From contig OX485806.1 of NCBI GenBank assembly GCA_950295325.1, positions 57,283,169-57,347,168 of the forward strand: a DNA stretch of 64,000 nt, read 5' to 3'. This stretch comes from Polytrichum commune (lineage: Eukaryota; Streptophyta; Polytrichopsida; Polytrichales; Polytrichaceae). Made by a program: the position numbers and the translations under genes. The notes beneath the pieces are model-generated. The model did not search any database, had not been told where the DNA came from, and saw only the letters and a program-made list of their open reading frames with translations. Below are positions 10,640-21,947 of the stretch, piece after piece; positions within the stretch are counted from its first letter, which is position 1; every line of letters begins with the position of its first letter.

Positions 10640-11200
10640 TGAGTGTACTGGGAAGGAAACCTCATAATTCCGGATGTCTGGGTAACGTCTACGTGAGATA
10701 GCTGTCGTTAGGACTGGGTAAGATTAAGGGGGTGCCGGACTTACGCCATCCGACCTTCTGAAGAGGTCTCACAGCCCCTGGGCGGGGCAATCCGGAAACT
10801 GGTACGGATCGCTCAGTTATCTCAGATTTAGTAGAGCCTAAGTTCATTGTATTCGGATCGGTCTGTCGGAAGGAGAGAAACCGGAGCGATTAGGATTCCG
10901 GTCCGGAGGTCATTTCCGGGGTGTAGTGGGAAGGAAACCTCATTATTCCAAATGCCTCGGTAATGTCCATGTGAGATAGCCGTCGTTAGGACTGGGTAAG
11001 ATCAGGGAGGTGCCGGACTTACGCCATCCGACCTTCTGAAGAGGTCTCACAGCCCATGGACGGGGCAATCCAGAAAGTGGCACGGATCACCCAGTTATCT
11101 CTGGATGAATCTTGACGTTTCTGTCGTTGTAGTTCCGGGGAACCATCCGGATTCTCTGTGTGACCTGCCAGGAAAGATTAGGCCGATCCGGACTGGTTGT
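10640..11200 (+). repeat. A1 U5 tandem repeat, about 280-bp unit
   Basis: Two diverged copies start at GTACTGGGAAGGAAACCTCA (10645) and GTAGTGGGAAGGAAACCTCA (10923), 278 bp apart. Both continue through GTGAGATAGC, GCCGGACTTACGCCATCCGA and TGAAGAGGTCTCACAG. A2 and A3 carry the same doubling. Confidence 0.9.
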
Positions 11201-11549
11201 GATAGAAATCCGGATTTTGACCATACAGGGACGTCTTCACCGGATGAACCAAATCATCATTGGAGGTAGGATATAGATAGGTATGTATTGAGGAAAGAGG
11301 CACGTAGGAGTAAGACGTAGTTATAGAGGTTCAATCCGGAAAGCAAGTCCCGGAACAAGGACTTCCAAGGGACCATCCGGATCCTCAAAGCCGATCCGGC
11401 CGGTGGTCGATTTTTCAAGCAGGAAGAGAAGGTCCTTGACATCCTACAGTTCACAGAATCCTTGGACGATACTCGGATCATCCGGACAAACCGGATTAAG
11501 CATTGAAAAACACCTATCCGGAAACTTTTGGTGTTCGTGTGCTCCCACA

Positions 11550-12065
11550 AAGCATCATTTTGGGGAGCCGGAATCCAAATTGGACCAAATCATCCAATTT
11601 ACCCGAAAGGATTCCTAGCCAACTTCCTGAATTTACCCACTCACCTTCAAGACAAGATTTTGGGAACAATCTGGAATGAGGGTGAGGGTTCAATGAAATC
11701 ATTATTAACAACGGATATCCTAGGTTGAGAGTTGACTTGAGGTTCTTGTTTCTCATTTATAACCAACATAAATTTCCCAATTTCCCAATTACCAAATTTG
11801 GTTATGGATGTTGGAATGGAGGGCTTTTTACTAGAAATGAAGCTCGTTTCTACTATGGACCTTTTGACCCTTGTGTAAGCGTTCACATACCAGATTTTTC
11901 AGATTTTTCACTCCAGGGCAAGAATTTTGTAAACTTTGCAAAATTGTGCTTAAATGGAAGAAGGCGGATGGTGAAACACGATAGGCAAGGTCGGACATAG
12001 GGTTTGTTTACGTATGATCCCATGCAACTTCCATACTGGAAACTGCACATGAAAGATCACACGCA
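11550..12065. other. Unassigned spacer between A1 and L
   Basis: Lies between the end of A1 and the end of L. A 91-codon open frame (11725-12000, +) has a TTG rather than ATG at its open end and resembles nothing I know (FPNFPITKFGYGCWNGGLF, FDPCVSVHIPDFSDF). It may be a fragment of an unrecognised element. I see no RNA gene or repeat here. Confidence 0.4.
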
Positions 12066-13619
12066 TGTCAGCCCTAAACTCCCACCCTTGTGCGTCGTAG
12101 TCCGGGTGAGAGCCTGTGGCGGACATGTGATTGATCAACCCTCTTGGCCTTAGGATTCAACTTCCCAGGTTCCACACCGGAACTTTAAACACACATTTCT
12201 TTATTCCAAGAACACAAGGTTACAAGTATTCACAAATACTGTTTTCCTTTGTGGGTATTTCCAAACCCCTCATTTCATAAACCTTCAGCACACCACACTT
12301 AAACCTTTAAACCTTAATACAATAAGTTACCCTGCGGTTGGTTGATACCAATCCAAGTTAGCAGTTGGGTTTAATCACCCTTCCCGCTACACATTCCAAC
12401 TTGGCTCACATCCACACAACTAAAACACTTATTAATGACTTAGCCTCTACTCTACGGAATACTCCAATCTGACTATCAAACTCTCATGTCACTACCCCCT
12501 ACATTGACCATGTGATCAATTAGTGCCTAATCATGTTCGGTGAGTAAGCCTTATTTCCCAGCCCAAAACCATAACAACCAACGGTAATCACCCCCCTGCC
12601 TCCTAACGGCTCCACAGTACCTTCCGACCTTGCTGATCCTTGAATATGTTCTCTGCCGCCATACTCCCTCGCTTCCAACTACCTGCATTGCAGCAATGGC
12701 TCTGTATATTGCCGAGACAGGGGACTGTGGGGCGTTCCTACCCTCAGTTGTCTCGATCTCACCGAGCAGTCAAGAGGCAACCCTGCCGCAAAAGCTCAAA
12801 ACTCCCAACCCCGAAGTTGGCTGCCCTTTCGCAGCTGAGAGTTATCCTTCGAGAGGAGACTGAATCAGACCATTTTCTTCTCCCAGCAATATCAAAATTT
12901 ACAGCCGAGGTATTCACCTCCGACCTGAATCACAACCTCTCAACTGAGCATGCCATTGCCCTTCCAGATGCCAACATCAGGAGCCCAGCTGCGATTGTTG
13001 GGTCGCTAATTAACATTGATCATTTAAGATTCCTGCACCGAATTCCAGCATGATACCCACCTTCCCCAAATGTGCAGAATGTGGCCTAGCAACCAGACCG
13101 CTCCTCGAATGTGTAGTTTTTTTCCTTGGCACCCAGCTTCTCACAGTGCCAGCAGAAGAGTTGACTGCCTTTTTCCTCTCTGCCACAGGTGTTGCATTCA
13201 ATTGAGCCGCAGGTGCTTCTTCGGGCCCTCCCGCATCCTTCTCAACTAGCCTCCACCATACTAGTGCGTCTCAAGAACCAGGGAACCCTTTGAGCTCTTC
13301 CGAATTCCATGTGCACAACCGGGCTTATGCCGCCAGCCCTCCGTCTGTAGCCACATTACTCCCACAGCATCCTTCGCCTCTCCCCCTCCTATTCCTATCC
13401 TTGCACTCCCGCTTCCGCTTGCTGGCCGATCATTCCCTTGCCCCCTGTTATTGCCCTTGCACTTCCCCGAGGAGAGAGAGAAGAGCAGCCACCGAACACC
13501 GAACAGGGCCCCTGGATCTGATATTCCGGAACCAATCTGGAATTTTTGAAAGGACCCCCCTTTGAATGAACAATTAACTTACCCTACTCGCCCAACTAAC
13601 CTTGGATCAAGGCCATTCA

Positions 13620-14310
13620 TGTCGCAACCGTTGCTAGGCCCCCTTGACAATCTTGCCAATTTTCAATTCTAGCAAAGGTTACGAGCGCTAACCATTCGCA
13701 TTCCGCCATGCCAATGGTTAGTTCCTCCTACCCCGGACCTTATAGTTCATAGGAGGGAACCAACCCTCCTACTTTGCTTTCGGGGCTCACCCCTTAATCG
13801 GTAACCCATTCCTAGATGTGGACTTCCATCCATGGAAGTCCAACCCCATGTTCATCATCGCGTTGCCGGAGCAACACTACAACAACCCGAACCACACTAG
13901 GCAACTATGGCCTCACATTGGGCCAATGCCCATGGAGGCCGTGCCGTTCGGCCTCGAGTGGGTGAGGCCACACCACCTCACCCATATAAGCCTCTAGGAC
14001 TCTACACGGGGCCCCTACCCCACCGTCAACCAACCTCTTGTCTCTCCACCAAGAGTTGGGGCCAAGTAGACAATTCCCCTTAGCTGCTGGACCTAGAAGA
14101 CCCCCAGCAGCTTCAGACCATCATAACTTCCTTGTATGATGTTTGATGCTAACAAGCGACCCCTCCATCTTCATCTACGCTTCACGTAGATGCTGATGGA
14201 CTCCTCACTTGCCCCATTCGGGCAAGTCTTGAGGAAGTTATGCCTGTTAAAACCTTGGCAGTCCCGGGAATCACTCCCAGGCACTGCTGTACCAGGGCGC
14301 TGTCACTTGA
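13620..14310 (-). repeat. E2 3' LTR, 5' part of U3 deleted
   Basis: Matches the last roughly 690 bases of the E LTR, ending TTGCGACA at 13620. At about 14310 it jumps from the middle of the 24-bp palindrome straight into internal sequence (CGACTATACTCGTAGTCGGC). The first roughly 285 bp of U3 and the polypurine tract are gone. Because the outer target duplication is intact, the deletion happened after insertion. Confidence 0.85.
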
Positions 14311-15080
14311 GGGCATCGACTATACTCGTAGTCGGCACACCAATTCTCAAGTTTCCATCCTCTATGGTGCCGCATTGTGTTTACCTTAGGGCGCGACCTC
14401 CACAATGCATCTTCAAATTTGGCATAGTCTCAAAGGTGTCACTCCTAGGTGGTCCGTTAGCGACCTTGGATCTCTCCTCCAAGGACCTAACCTATACTAG
14501 ACCCACCTACTTTGGGACTCACTTGGGTTGCCCTTCCTTTGGGGCCTTCCCCCGTTAGGCTCCACTAGCCTAACATGACACATCTAGGCGAGACCTCAAC
14601 GTTTCCACTAAATTGTCTCGGTTGCAACTCCGAGATGGCTTTCCATTGTTAAGCCACGCCTCCATCGCGCGGGGGTGATGCCAAGTCCCGCCCAACTCGG
14701 TTCCCACTTTGCTCTTTCGAGACATGGGTTCATGACTCCCATGTGCCAATTCTCGTTAGCTCGCGTATAGCACTTTTATGAGCACACACCATCACCTTGT
14801 CCCCGCCCGGACAAGCCCACAACTAAGAAGTTTCTTGGTTTTATCCAAGGCCCCTCCAAGCCATGGCCCCCAATTACTCGGCTTACCCAACCTAGTTTGG
14901 CATGTCTATTCCCCCTCTTCTACTAACCAAGCACAAGTACAAGACTAGGACCTCATCTCATACTCTTCTCTTTGCACCACTAAAGTTTGGATTTTATTCC
15001 CTCAAGCCAAAGAACAAGTTCATGTTGTGGAGTAATTAGCCTCGAAGCTAAGTGTGCTACTAGCGTCTCTCCCCCACTAA
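14311..15080 (-). other. E2 3' untranslated region
   Basis: Counterpart of E1 8340-9100 in reverse orientation. No credible ORF. Confidence 0.7.
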
Positions 15081-15149
15081 AGGAGATTGATGTCCTCATC
15101 AATGCCTACGCTTCATTTTATTGGAATGTCTAGCCTTAGTTTCTTCAAA

Positions 15150-15320
15150 GTGCTTTACCAATTCCTTGGCGTTCATCATGTCTCTTGCCGTTATCCACAC
15201 GGCTTCTTTCTTATGGTATCCTCACCATTTCACCAAGTACTCCTTTGTACATTTTCTTTTTTTTTCATTTGGGCTTCCTACACTTGAGGATGCCCTCTTA
15301 CGTCATGTTCCAAATGACCT
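15150..15320 (-). pseudogene. E2 chromodomain-like tail
   Basis: Reverse-strand counterpart of the E1 chromodomain segment, with KEYLVKW-type and WVAAR-type pieces between about 15180 and 15260. Several frame breaks. Called by homology with E1. Confidence 0.55.
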
Positions 15321-15710
15321 CCACAAGGTTGGGAGGTGGCCTAATCACTTGCTTGTGATCGGCCACAAGGTGTCGTCCTAAAATGACTTTCGTAATGAGA
15401 CATGAAATGTCGGATGCACTTTGATCTCCGGCGGTAATTCCAACTTATATATGTCCTTGAACACTTGTTTCACAATGGGAAACGAAGCTCCAATTTTGGA
15501 CATGAACTTTAGAATGAGGCCTTTCGGCTAAGTGAAGTTGTTCACATTCAACAACACCTTTTGGCCCACCTCATTCTCCACTTCGCGTTTTCCGGCATTG
15601 ACTTGCACTCCGTAGCACCTTTGGGCTTTCTCCACCAACAACTTGGTCATCTCCAAGACTTGTTTACCATCCTTGGCCAAGTCCTCACCATCTTGGTTGA
15701 ACTCTAGTGT

Positions 15711-16560
15711 TCAATGTGCCCCCTCGAGAGCTAGGTTAATAGGTTGGAGCGCATCCACTCCATAAGCCACCACGAAAGACCACCCCTTGGTAGCCGAGTG
15801 CGTGACTACATTCCAATTACACTCCGCTCGACCCACATAGTCCGCCCAATCTCCTTGGTCCGCCCCCACCAAGTTCCTCAAGTATTGCTTCAAGACTCCA
15901 TTCACACGCTCCGCTCTCCCATCCATTTGGGAATGCAAGGTCGTGCTAAACCTTAGTTTCATTCCGACCTCCTTAGAGAAATGCATTGAAAATGCACTTG
16001 TGAACTTTGGATCTTGAACCCACACAATCACTCTTGGCAACCCGTGGTGCCTCAACCATCCTTTGAGAAAAGGCTATGCGGTCTCCAACGCGGTGGCGGT
16101 TCCCACAATCGGCACCATGTGTGCCAACTTGGCAAACTGCTCTACCATCAACAAGATGGCATCATACCCATGTGACTCCGGCAAACTTGTGATCAAATCC
16201 ATGCACATACTATGCCATGGTGCCAACGGGATAGCCAACGGTTGCAAGAAACCGCCTTGCTTTTGGTAAGAGGCTCGGTTCACTTGGCAATTTATTCACG
16301 CCTTCACAAAGTTGGTTTTATCCTCCTTTATGCACCGCCAATGGTACCTCTTTGACACCATTCTATGGCGGCTTTTTCTTTTTCTTCTATGGCCGGCAAT
16401 AGGACTATCATATTCCTCCTTCAAAACCGATAGCCTCAACTTGCCTTGTGGCACATACACCCAACTTTGCTTGCACTTGAACAATCCGTCCACCAAGTTA
16501 ACCTCTTTGAGCACCTTGCTCTTGCGAAGCTCACCTAAAAGCTTTTGTGCTTTGGGGTAG
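15711..16560 (-). pseudogene. E2 integrase, disabled
   Basis: Reading leftwards: a zinc-finger region (HRRKRKSRHRMVSKRYHWRC, around 16440-16330), the first Asp in SMCMDLITSLPESHG (around 16200), then VIVWVQDPKFTSAF and DGRAERVNG (16030-15890). The second catalytic Asp of E1 (WDQD) is Val here (WVQD), an extra lesion. The Glu in RAERVN is kept. Stops separate the pieces. Confidence 0.85.
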
Positions 16561-16775
16561 TTAATTTACCCCTCCCGTATTTTGCATCACAAGTTTCCTT
16601 CGCCGGCACACATTAGCCACAAGGTTTGGATGGTTCTTATTGCTTGGAACTCATCCGGTCTATTTAGCGCATCCGCACCACATTTCCGCAGTCCGGTTTG
16701 TGGATCAAATCCACCTTCATAAGCGCCAAACTATCATGCCACCGCAATGAGTTGGCGTTCACTTGCGCTTGTATG

Positions 16776-17720
16776 TCAAAATTCGTTTAGGACACATTGT
16801 CCATGTAGACCTTTGGTTTGTGCGACCCCAGATAATGTCGCCACATCTTCAAGCAATGCACTACGGCAAAGAAGTTCTTTGTCATGAGTTGGTTGTCTTC
16901 TTTGACAACCATCGAGCTTCATGCTCCCATATGCAAGGGCCATCCATCTTACACATAATCCACCATTGGCAAAGTCACCCACCCCCGTATGCACCTCAAA
17001 AGGTTTGACAAGCTCCGCGAACTTGAGCACGGGTGGCGAAGAGAACTTGGTCTTAAGCTCCCCCAAAGACTCGTGACAAACATCATCCCACTCTTGGGAT
17101 AGCCATTTCTTTCACAAGTGGGACAAGGTTGGACAACCATCGAGCTTCATGCTCTCATATGCAATGGCCATCCATCTTGCATCAACATCCGCCAATGGTA
17201 AAATCACTCACCCCCATATGCACCTCAAAGATTTGTCAATCTCCATGAACTTGAGCACGGGCGGCGAAGAGAACTTGGTCTTAAGCTTCCCAAAGGCTTT
17301 GTGGCAAGGCTCATCCCACTCTTGGGATAACCATTTTTTGCACAAGCCGGATAAGGTTTGACAACCATGGAGGTTAATTCTCCCATAAGCAATGGTCATT
17401 CATCTTGGATCACCATCCACCAATGGTAAAGTCCTTCGCCTCCATGTGCACCTCAAAATGCTTATGAAAACCCGGAAACTTAACCACATCTTGTGAAAAG
17501 AACTTGCTCTTGAGCTCCCCAAAGGCTTGGTGACAAGGCTCATCCCACTCTTGGAATAGCCATTTCCTCAATAAATTGAATAAGGTCCTAGCAACCTTCA
17601 AAAACTCTCGAATGAAGTGGTGGTAGTAGTTGGCTAGGCCAACAAATGACCTAAGCCCTTTTTGAATGAAGGGCCAATTCTTCTTTTGGATTGCCTTGAC
17701 ATTTTTCATGTTCGTCCACC
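16776..17720 (-). pseudogene. E2 RNase H segment, three tandem copies, RT core missing
   Basis: The segment with EWDEPCHKAFGKLKTKFSSP is repeated at about 228-bp intervals; CACTCTTGG(G/A)AT anchors lie near 17090, 17320 and 17550. E1 has four copies. Upstream in sense (17650-17720) is GLRSFVGLANYYHHF, preceded by the pre-RT linker near 17790-17830, so the RT core is absent in the same place as in E1. Confidence 0.85.
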
Positions 17721-17878
17721 AACTTCCTTTGTCACCACAAACCTCAAGAACTCAATCTCTCGTTGAGCAAAGTTGTTTTTCACTCCTTGGCGATAACTTT
17801 TTGGACAACATATTGGTGAATGCATTCTTGTACCTCACCAATATCCCACCAATGTGATTTGGGGGAGGCCCATCTTTC

Positions 17879-18335
17879 CTAGCCTCCCCATACGTTCCTT
17901 GGAGTTGCTCCAATTGAACCACGACCATTATGTTTTCTATTTTTCATTTGGTCCATTAAGACCAAATTCAACTTGGGTCCTCCTACCATAGGAGTCTTTG
18001 TCAATTTGAACTTTAATTCTTTGCCATTATGACACATCATAATGCACCGCAAGAACACCGGCTTGCATCTCACATCTATCATGTGAGTTTCAAAGAAGGC
18101 GGCCTTCACAATGACATGAATTTCATCTATTTCACATGGTGTGAAATTTTGACAAAAATCCAATGTCCCACATTGAAAGGTTACATGCATTGCGCCCTCC
18201 TTTGTCTCATGCGGTTCGCCCTTTCCAAACCGCACCTTGGTTGGTTTGTCCGCTCTATCAATCGGCAAGCCCCAACTCCCTTATGAGTTTTGGGCTCAAG
18301 AAGGAATGGTTGCCTCTTTGTCAACCCATGAGACA
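17879..18335 (-). pseudogene. E2 protease region, DKEA in place of DTGA
   Basis: Frame from 18268 leftwards reads PIDRADKPTKVRFGKGEP, CGTLDFCQNFTPCEIDE and VIVKAAFFETHMIDV, close to E1. The catalytic site at about 18312-18322 encodes D-K-E-A, as in E1. The shared change indicates that it predates the separation of the two copies. Confidence 0.7.
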
Positions 18336-18443
18336 TTTCTCCCATTCATTTGAGCCTCAAGGTACAAAAGACTTGGCCTCGGCTTAAGGCTACTAGCCTT
18401 GGCCACAATGCCATCGTCTTACATTCGGTCCGCGGCACAAGTA

Positions 18444-19040
18444 TTATTTGGCGTGGTACCTATCTCCCCTCAACGTCCATTGTTGTAAGGCACCGCCAAA
18501 TTTCTTATTGGGGTCATCGGCCTTAATGCTCATGGCAATTTTGATGATCCCCGCCACAACCTCAATAAACTTTGGAAATTTGAACTTGGTATTCACCACC
18601 CGCTTTTGAAACCCACCTAAAACGATGCATTTCTTAGAAAGCTCGTTCATCTAAGATGTACAATTCATTTGGGTGTGAAATTCGCGCATATACGCCTTAA
18701 GAGGCCCGGACGCCTCATTTCCACCAAATTCATTCCAACATCAATACCTTCCAAGCATTTTGAATTGGAATTTCAATCCAACATTAATGCCCTCCAAGGT
18801 TTTGTGGGCATTTGGTATTCTAGGCCCCAAATGTTTTTTGAGGTGTGCGGGAGCCCTTTCAAAGGACTCCACCATTTTCCTTACCGAATCCACCATCATG
18901 CCTACCATTGTCATTAGAACCAATGGTAGTGTCAAATTCCATTTACACATGATCTTTGTTCCAATTTGAGCCTTACAACCTTTTGGGAACCCCGGGCTCA
19001 CCATAATAACCCTCACATTTGATCGCCATGTCTCCCTCAA
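18444..19040 (-). pseudogene. E2 gag remnant
   Basis: Two open stretches (19040-18741 and 18650-18444) correspond to the E1 gag region. The first contains the helical VRKMVESFERAPAHLKKHLG. They are in different frames and no zinc knuckle is seen. Confidence 0.6.
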
Positions 19041-19066
19041 AGTGCTAGCTCAAATATTCGAACCCT

Positions 19067-19078
19067 GCTCTGATACCA
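19067..19078 (-). promoter_or_regulatory. E2 primer-binding site (initiator tRNA-Met)
   Basis: The plus-strand text GCTCTGATACCA is the complement of TGGTATCAGAGC, two bases inside the 5' LTR end at 19081. It confirms minus orientation. Confidence 0.93.
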
Positions 19079-19080
19079 AG

Positions 19081-20056
19081 TGTCGCAACCCTTGCTAGGC
19101 CCCCCTTGACAATCTTGCTAATTTTCAATTCTAGCAAAGGTTACGAGCGCTAACCATTCGCATTCCGCCATGCTAATGGTTAGTTCCTCCTACCCCGGAC
19201 CTTATAGTTCATAGGAGGGAACCAACCCTCCTACTTTGCTTTCGGGACTCACCCCTTAATCGGTAACCCATTCCTAGATGTGGACTTCCATCCATGGAAG
19301 TCCAACCCCATGTTCATCATCGCGTTGCCGGAGCAACACTACAACAACCCGAACCATACTAGGCAACTATGGCCTCACATTGGGCCAATGCCCATGGAGG
19401 CCGTGCCGTTCGGCCTCGGGTGGGTGAGGCCACACCACCTCACCCATATAAGCCTCTAGGACTCTACACGGGGCCCCTACCCCACCGTCAACCAACCTCT
19501 TGTCTCTCCACCAAGAGTTGGGGCCAAGTAGACAATTCCCCTTAGCTGCTGGACCTAGAAGCCCCCTAGCAGCTTCAGACCAATCATAACTTCCTTGTAT
19601 GATGTCTGATGCTGACAAGCGACCCCTCCATCTTCATCTACGCTTCACGTAGATGCCGATGGACTCCTCATGTGACCCATTCGGGCAAGTCTTGAGGAAG
19701 TTATGCCTGTTTAAACCTTGGCAGTCCCGGGAATCACTCCCAGGCACTGCTGTACCAGGGCGCTGTCCCGGGACAGCGCCCCACTCAAATGGCCATAACT
19801 CTTAGCTCACACCTCCGCTTGAGGTGATCTTGAGCATTCTAGAATCACCACGCCATGAGCTACGCATAGCTCATGGCCTTACCCTTGTGCCTCGTAGTCT
19901 CCGTGGGTGGGAGGCGTTCTCAACGCCCAGGGCCCTCACCCACACTAGGATCACTTGGGCCCTCACACCAATGGCGCCACAAGTCCCGGGTGTCACTCCG
20001 GGGTCCCCCTTGTGCCCATGGTGTTTTGGGCACTCTTCATGGAGAGGTGCGCGACA
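19081..20056 (-). repeat. E2 5' LTR
   Basis: 976 bp; on its own strand TGTCGCGCACC to GTTGCGACA. It differs from the E1 LTR at many positions but keeps nearly all stem-loops, including the GGGCGCTGTCCC palindrome arms. The TATA-like motif is conserved (ATATAAG on the plus strand at about 19446). Confidence 0.95.
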
Positions 20057-20487
20057 ATTCACCAAGGTGCATCCAATTTCACTTAACCTAACCCACTGCT
20101 TTAGTTTCTTTTTCACTTTTAATAACAAGAGTTTCTCAATCAACCCCACTAAATCCAATTAGCACCTAACACCCTTAACTAATTCTAAACTTACCCCCTT
20201 TAGCTACCCACTCCCACCAATACTAAATTTCAATAATTTTAATGATTAAAAAGACATGGGGGCATAATATCGGGCTCACACTCACACAATTACCCTTAAA
20301 TCCCTTAAGGCTAACTTCAAGAGCTTTAACGGTCTACACTTACAACTTAACTTAACTGAAACACAATTCCATCGGCTGGGGAGTTGTTAATGCAACATAC
20401 AAGTGTGGGCATCATATTGGGCTCACATAACTGGCGACCATCTCGGATTGAATCTAGAAATCTCTTGTTCCGCATGCAAGTGTCTCT

Positions 20488-20925
20488 TCATGCCCTGTAT
20501 TCCTTACACCGACTGCCTGCCGTACGTGTCGGGAAGCTCTCACCGTTTAGTGTCTCCAATTGCAATGAGTTGTTTGAGAACGCCTCACGAACAAGGTACG
20601 GCCCCAACCAAACTGCATCAAACTTACTTGGAAACTCAAGCTTCCGTGCATCTTGAATCATCATCATCATACCTGGCTTGAGTGCCCTCTTCTTGTGTTG
20701 TTTGTTGAAGGTGATCTTCCTTCGCCTTTGGGTGGCCTCGAAGTGTTGAGCTGCCATTCTCCTCCTTTCATCGAGCTCCTCTAAGGTTGTCAGCCTATTC
20801 TTCAATGATTGACTATCCGTGAGACGCAAACTTACTGCAACTCGTAATGACTCCACCTCGAATTCAATGGGTAGTGTTGCCTCCATCCCATACACTAAGG
20901 AAAATGGAGTAGACTGTGTCGTCAC
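20488..20925 (-). pseudogene. Gypsy integrase C-terminal fragment
   Basis: Open frame with TPFSLVYGMEATLPIEFEV (the end of the integrase core), a helical LEELDERRRMAAQHFEATQ segment and a GPY/F-type module WLGPYLVREAFSNNSLQL. This is the standard C-terminus of Ty3/Gypsy integrases without a chromodomain, and differs from E1/E2. The codon at the open end is GTG, so the piece is cut off at its N-terminus rather than starting there. Sequence to its right does not continue the integrase. It probably belongs to the element whose 3' LTR is L. Confidence 0.85.
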
Positions 20926-20989
20926 TATGGCCTTATTAACTAAAATGAGCTAATTGGGCCATTATGAGACAATTCGTACCGATGGGACC

Positions 20990-21600
20990 GTGCACTGGGA
21001 ACGTGGTTCACAAGTAAATACCTGTGAATTGCCATCATTGACAAGGTTTAGTAGAACAAGAGGAAGGTCATCAAGATAGACTAACACACTATTTCATGCA
21101 CATTGGTGTATATATATAAACTACAATAATGCATATTCTTGCCCAAAGAAAAATTTAGCCCAGTTGTAATCATGGGTGTTCACTCGTGACCAACCAACAC
21201 CCCGCAACAGATGAGCATATATCCATAACACAACATAAGTCGACACCACTAAGGAACAACCATGCGCATGTCAACAAATGTATGCAAATATAATGGGTCT
21301 AATCATAAAAGCCATCATGGGCACTTAATACTACTCAGAGAATACAAATACATCTAACCACGAGTGAACGCCCGTGACCAACCAACGCCATGCAACACAC
21401 AATGCAAGATCCATAACACATGCAGGAAGGTCTACAAGTCATACCCGACTACACAACTGAGGGTCAAAAAATCATTTGGATGAATCATAGATGCCACAGT
21501 GGGCACAAAATATGTCACAAAGTAGATGAATTGTTGTATCCACGGGTGAACACCCGTAGACAATCTATAACCATAAAGGTCTGGCTATCTACAAGAGGAG
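20990..21600. repeat. Degenerate tandem repeat of about 180 bp with CACGGGTG palindrome
   Basis: Three to four diverged units. Each opens with a variant of CACGGGTGAACACCCGTG (about 21185, 21360, 21540) followed by ACCAACCAAC, CCATAACACA and a later CCATCATGGGCAC-type segment. The opening motif is an inverted repeat CACGGGTG/CACCCGTG with a two-base loop. A further copy of the palindrome lies at about 22374. Confidence 0.75.
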
Positions 21601-21947
21601 TATGAATCAGTAATCCTTTTCAACATCTTGTCATGAGGTTCTCTTTGAGCTATAGTACATTGCTTGCGCTCGACTTCTTCAAGCCGTTTTTTCTCCGTCA
21701 TCAAAACTGTAGCTTCTCGAAATTGTTTCACCATTGCAACCACGTAATCAGACATGGATGAGGTGGTATTGGGTGAACTACACCTCCAACATCCAGAACT
21801 ATTTCCCGAGCCCGTGGGCTCACTGGGGTGAGTGGTTTGGAGAGAAAGGTGTCTCTTCACCCAAGCGCGTGTGACTGGAGCTGCAACCGCGACTACGACC
21901 GGAACAGCCACCGCAACCGCAACCGCAACATCGCGTGTTTGGAGCAT
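21585..21947 (-). CDS. Unrecognised exon-like ORF with charged helix
   Basis: Open frame on the minus strand. It starts with an Ala/Val-rich run (VAVAVAVPVVVAVAAP), continues with a Ser/Thr/Pro-rich middle, and ends in a charged segment likely to be helical (VKQFREATVLMTEKKRLEEV) before a stop. A TGTGTTAG/AC acceptor-like site lies just upstream at about 21958. A possible preceding exon at about 22140-22037 (minus; QCAPDANADFAEVTSPCPK then GT) would splice to it. I do not recognise the family. It could be part of a transposon accessory gene or a broken host gene. Confidence 0.35.
   Translation of the reverse strand: MLQTRDVAVAVAVAVPVVVAVAAPVTRAWVKRHLSLQTTHPSEPTGSGNSSGCWRCSSPNTTSSMSDYVVAMVKQFREATVLMTEKKRLEEVERKQCTIAQREPHDKMLKRITDSYSSCR

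Larger units (their letters stand above)
672..11549 (+). mobile_element. Giant LTR A1 (solo), interrupted by element E1
   Basis: The element starts TGTGGGAGCCCAAAAATGC and ends GTGTTCGTGTGCTCCCACA, the same termini as A2 and A3. Removing E1 and one target-site copy leaves about 3.7 kb. It holds a decayed version of the A-family ORF, a TATA-like/polyA block and a repeated 3' part, in the same order as A2. No primer-binding site follows 11549, so it is read as a solo LTR. No target duplication is visible at its ends, perhaps because the left end is rearranged by a 275-bp tandem duplication. Confidence 0.8.
13620..20056 (-). mobile_element. E2: second copy of the E-family Gypsy element
   Basis: 6437 bp on the minus strand with a perfect 5-bp target duplication ATTCA (13615-13619 and 20057-20061). 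The 5' LTR is 19081-20056. The 3' LTR (13620 to about 14310) lacks the start of U3 and the PPT. The order PBS, gag, protease, RNase H array, integrase, chromodomain mirrors E1. It shares E1's DKEA protease site, RT deletion and repeated RNase H segment. It is inserted in unit L. Confidence 0.93.
12066..20427 (-). mobile_element. L: LTR-like unit interrupted by E2, probably a Gypsy 3' LTR
   Basis: On the minus strand it begins TGTGAGCCCAATATGATGCCC (ending at 20427) and finishes with GGCTGACA (12066). Without E2 and one target copy it is about 1.9 kb. It lies 60 bp downstream of an integrase C-terminus (20488-20925), where a 3' LTR is expected. A second similar start, TGTGAGCCCGATATTATGCCC, lies 149 bp further in. 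A clear polypurine tract is missing and no target duplication could be confirmed, so the exact boundaries are uncertain. The terminal 45 bp match unit R. Confidence 0.5.

Noticed and set aside
21000..21600. A CRISPR-like array, from the regular palindromic repeat
   Set aside because: The repeats are degenerate, about 180 bp apart, with similar rather than unique spacers, in a plant nuclear context and without cas genes.
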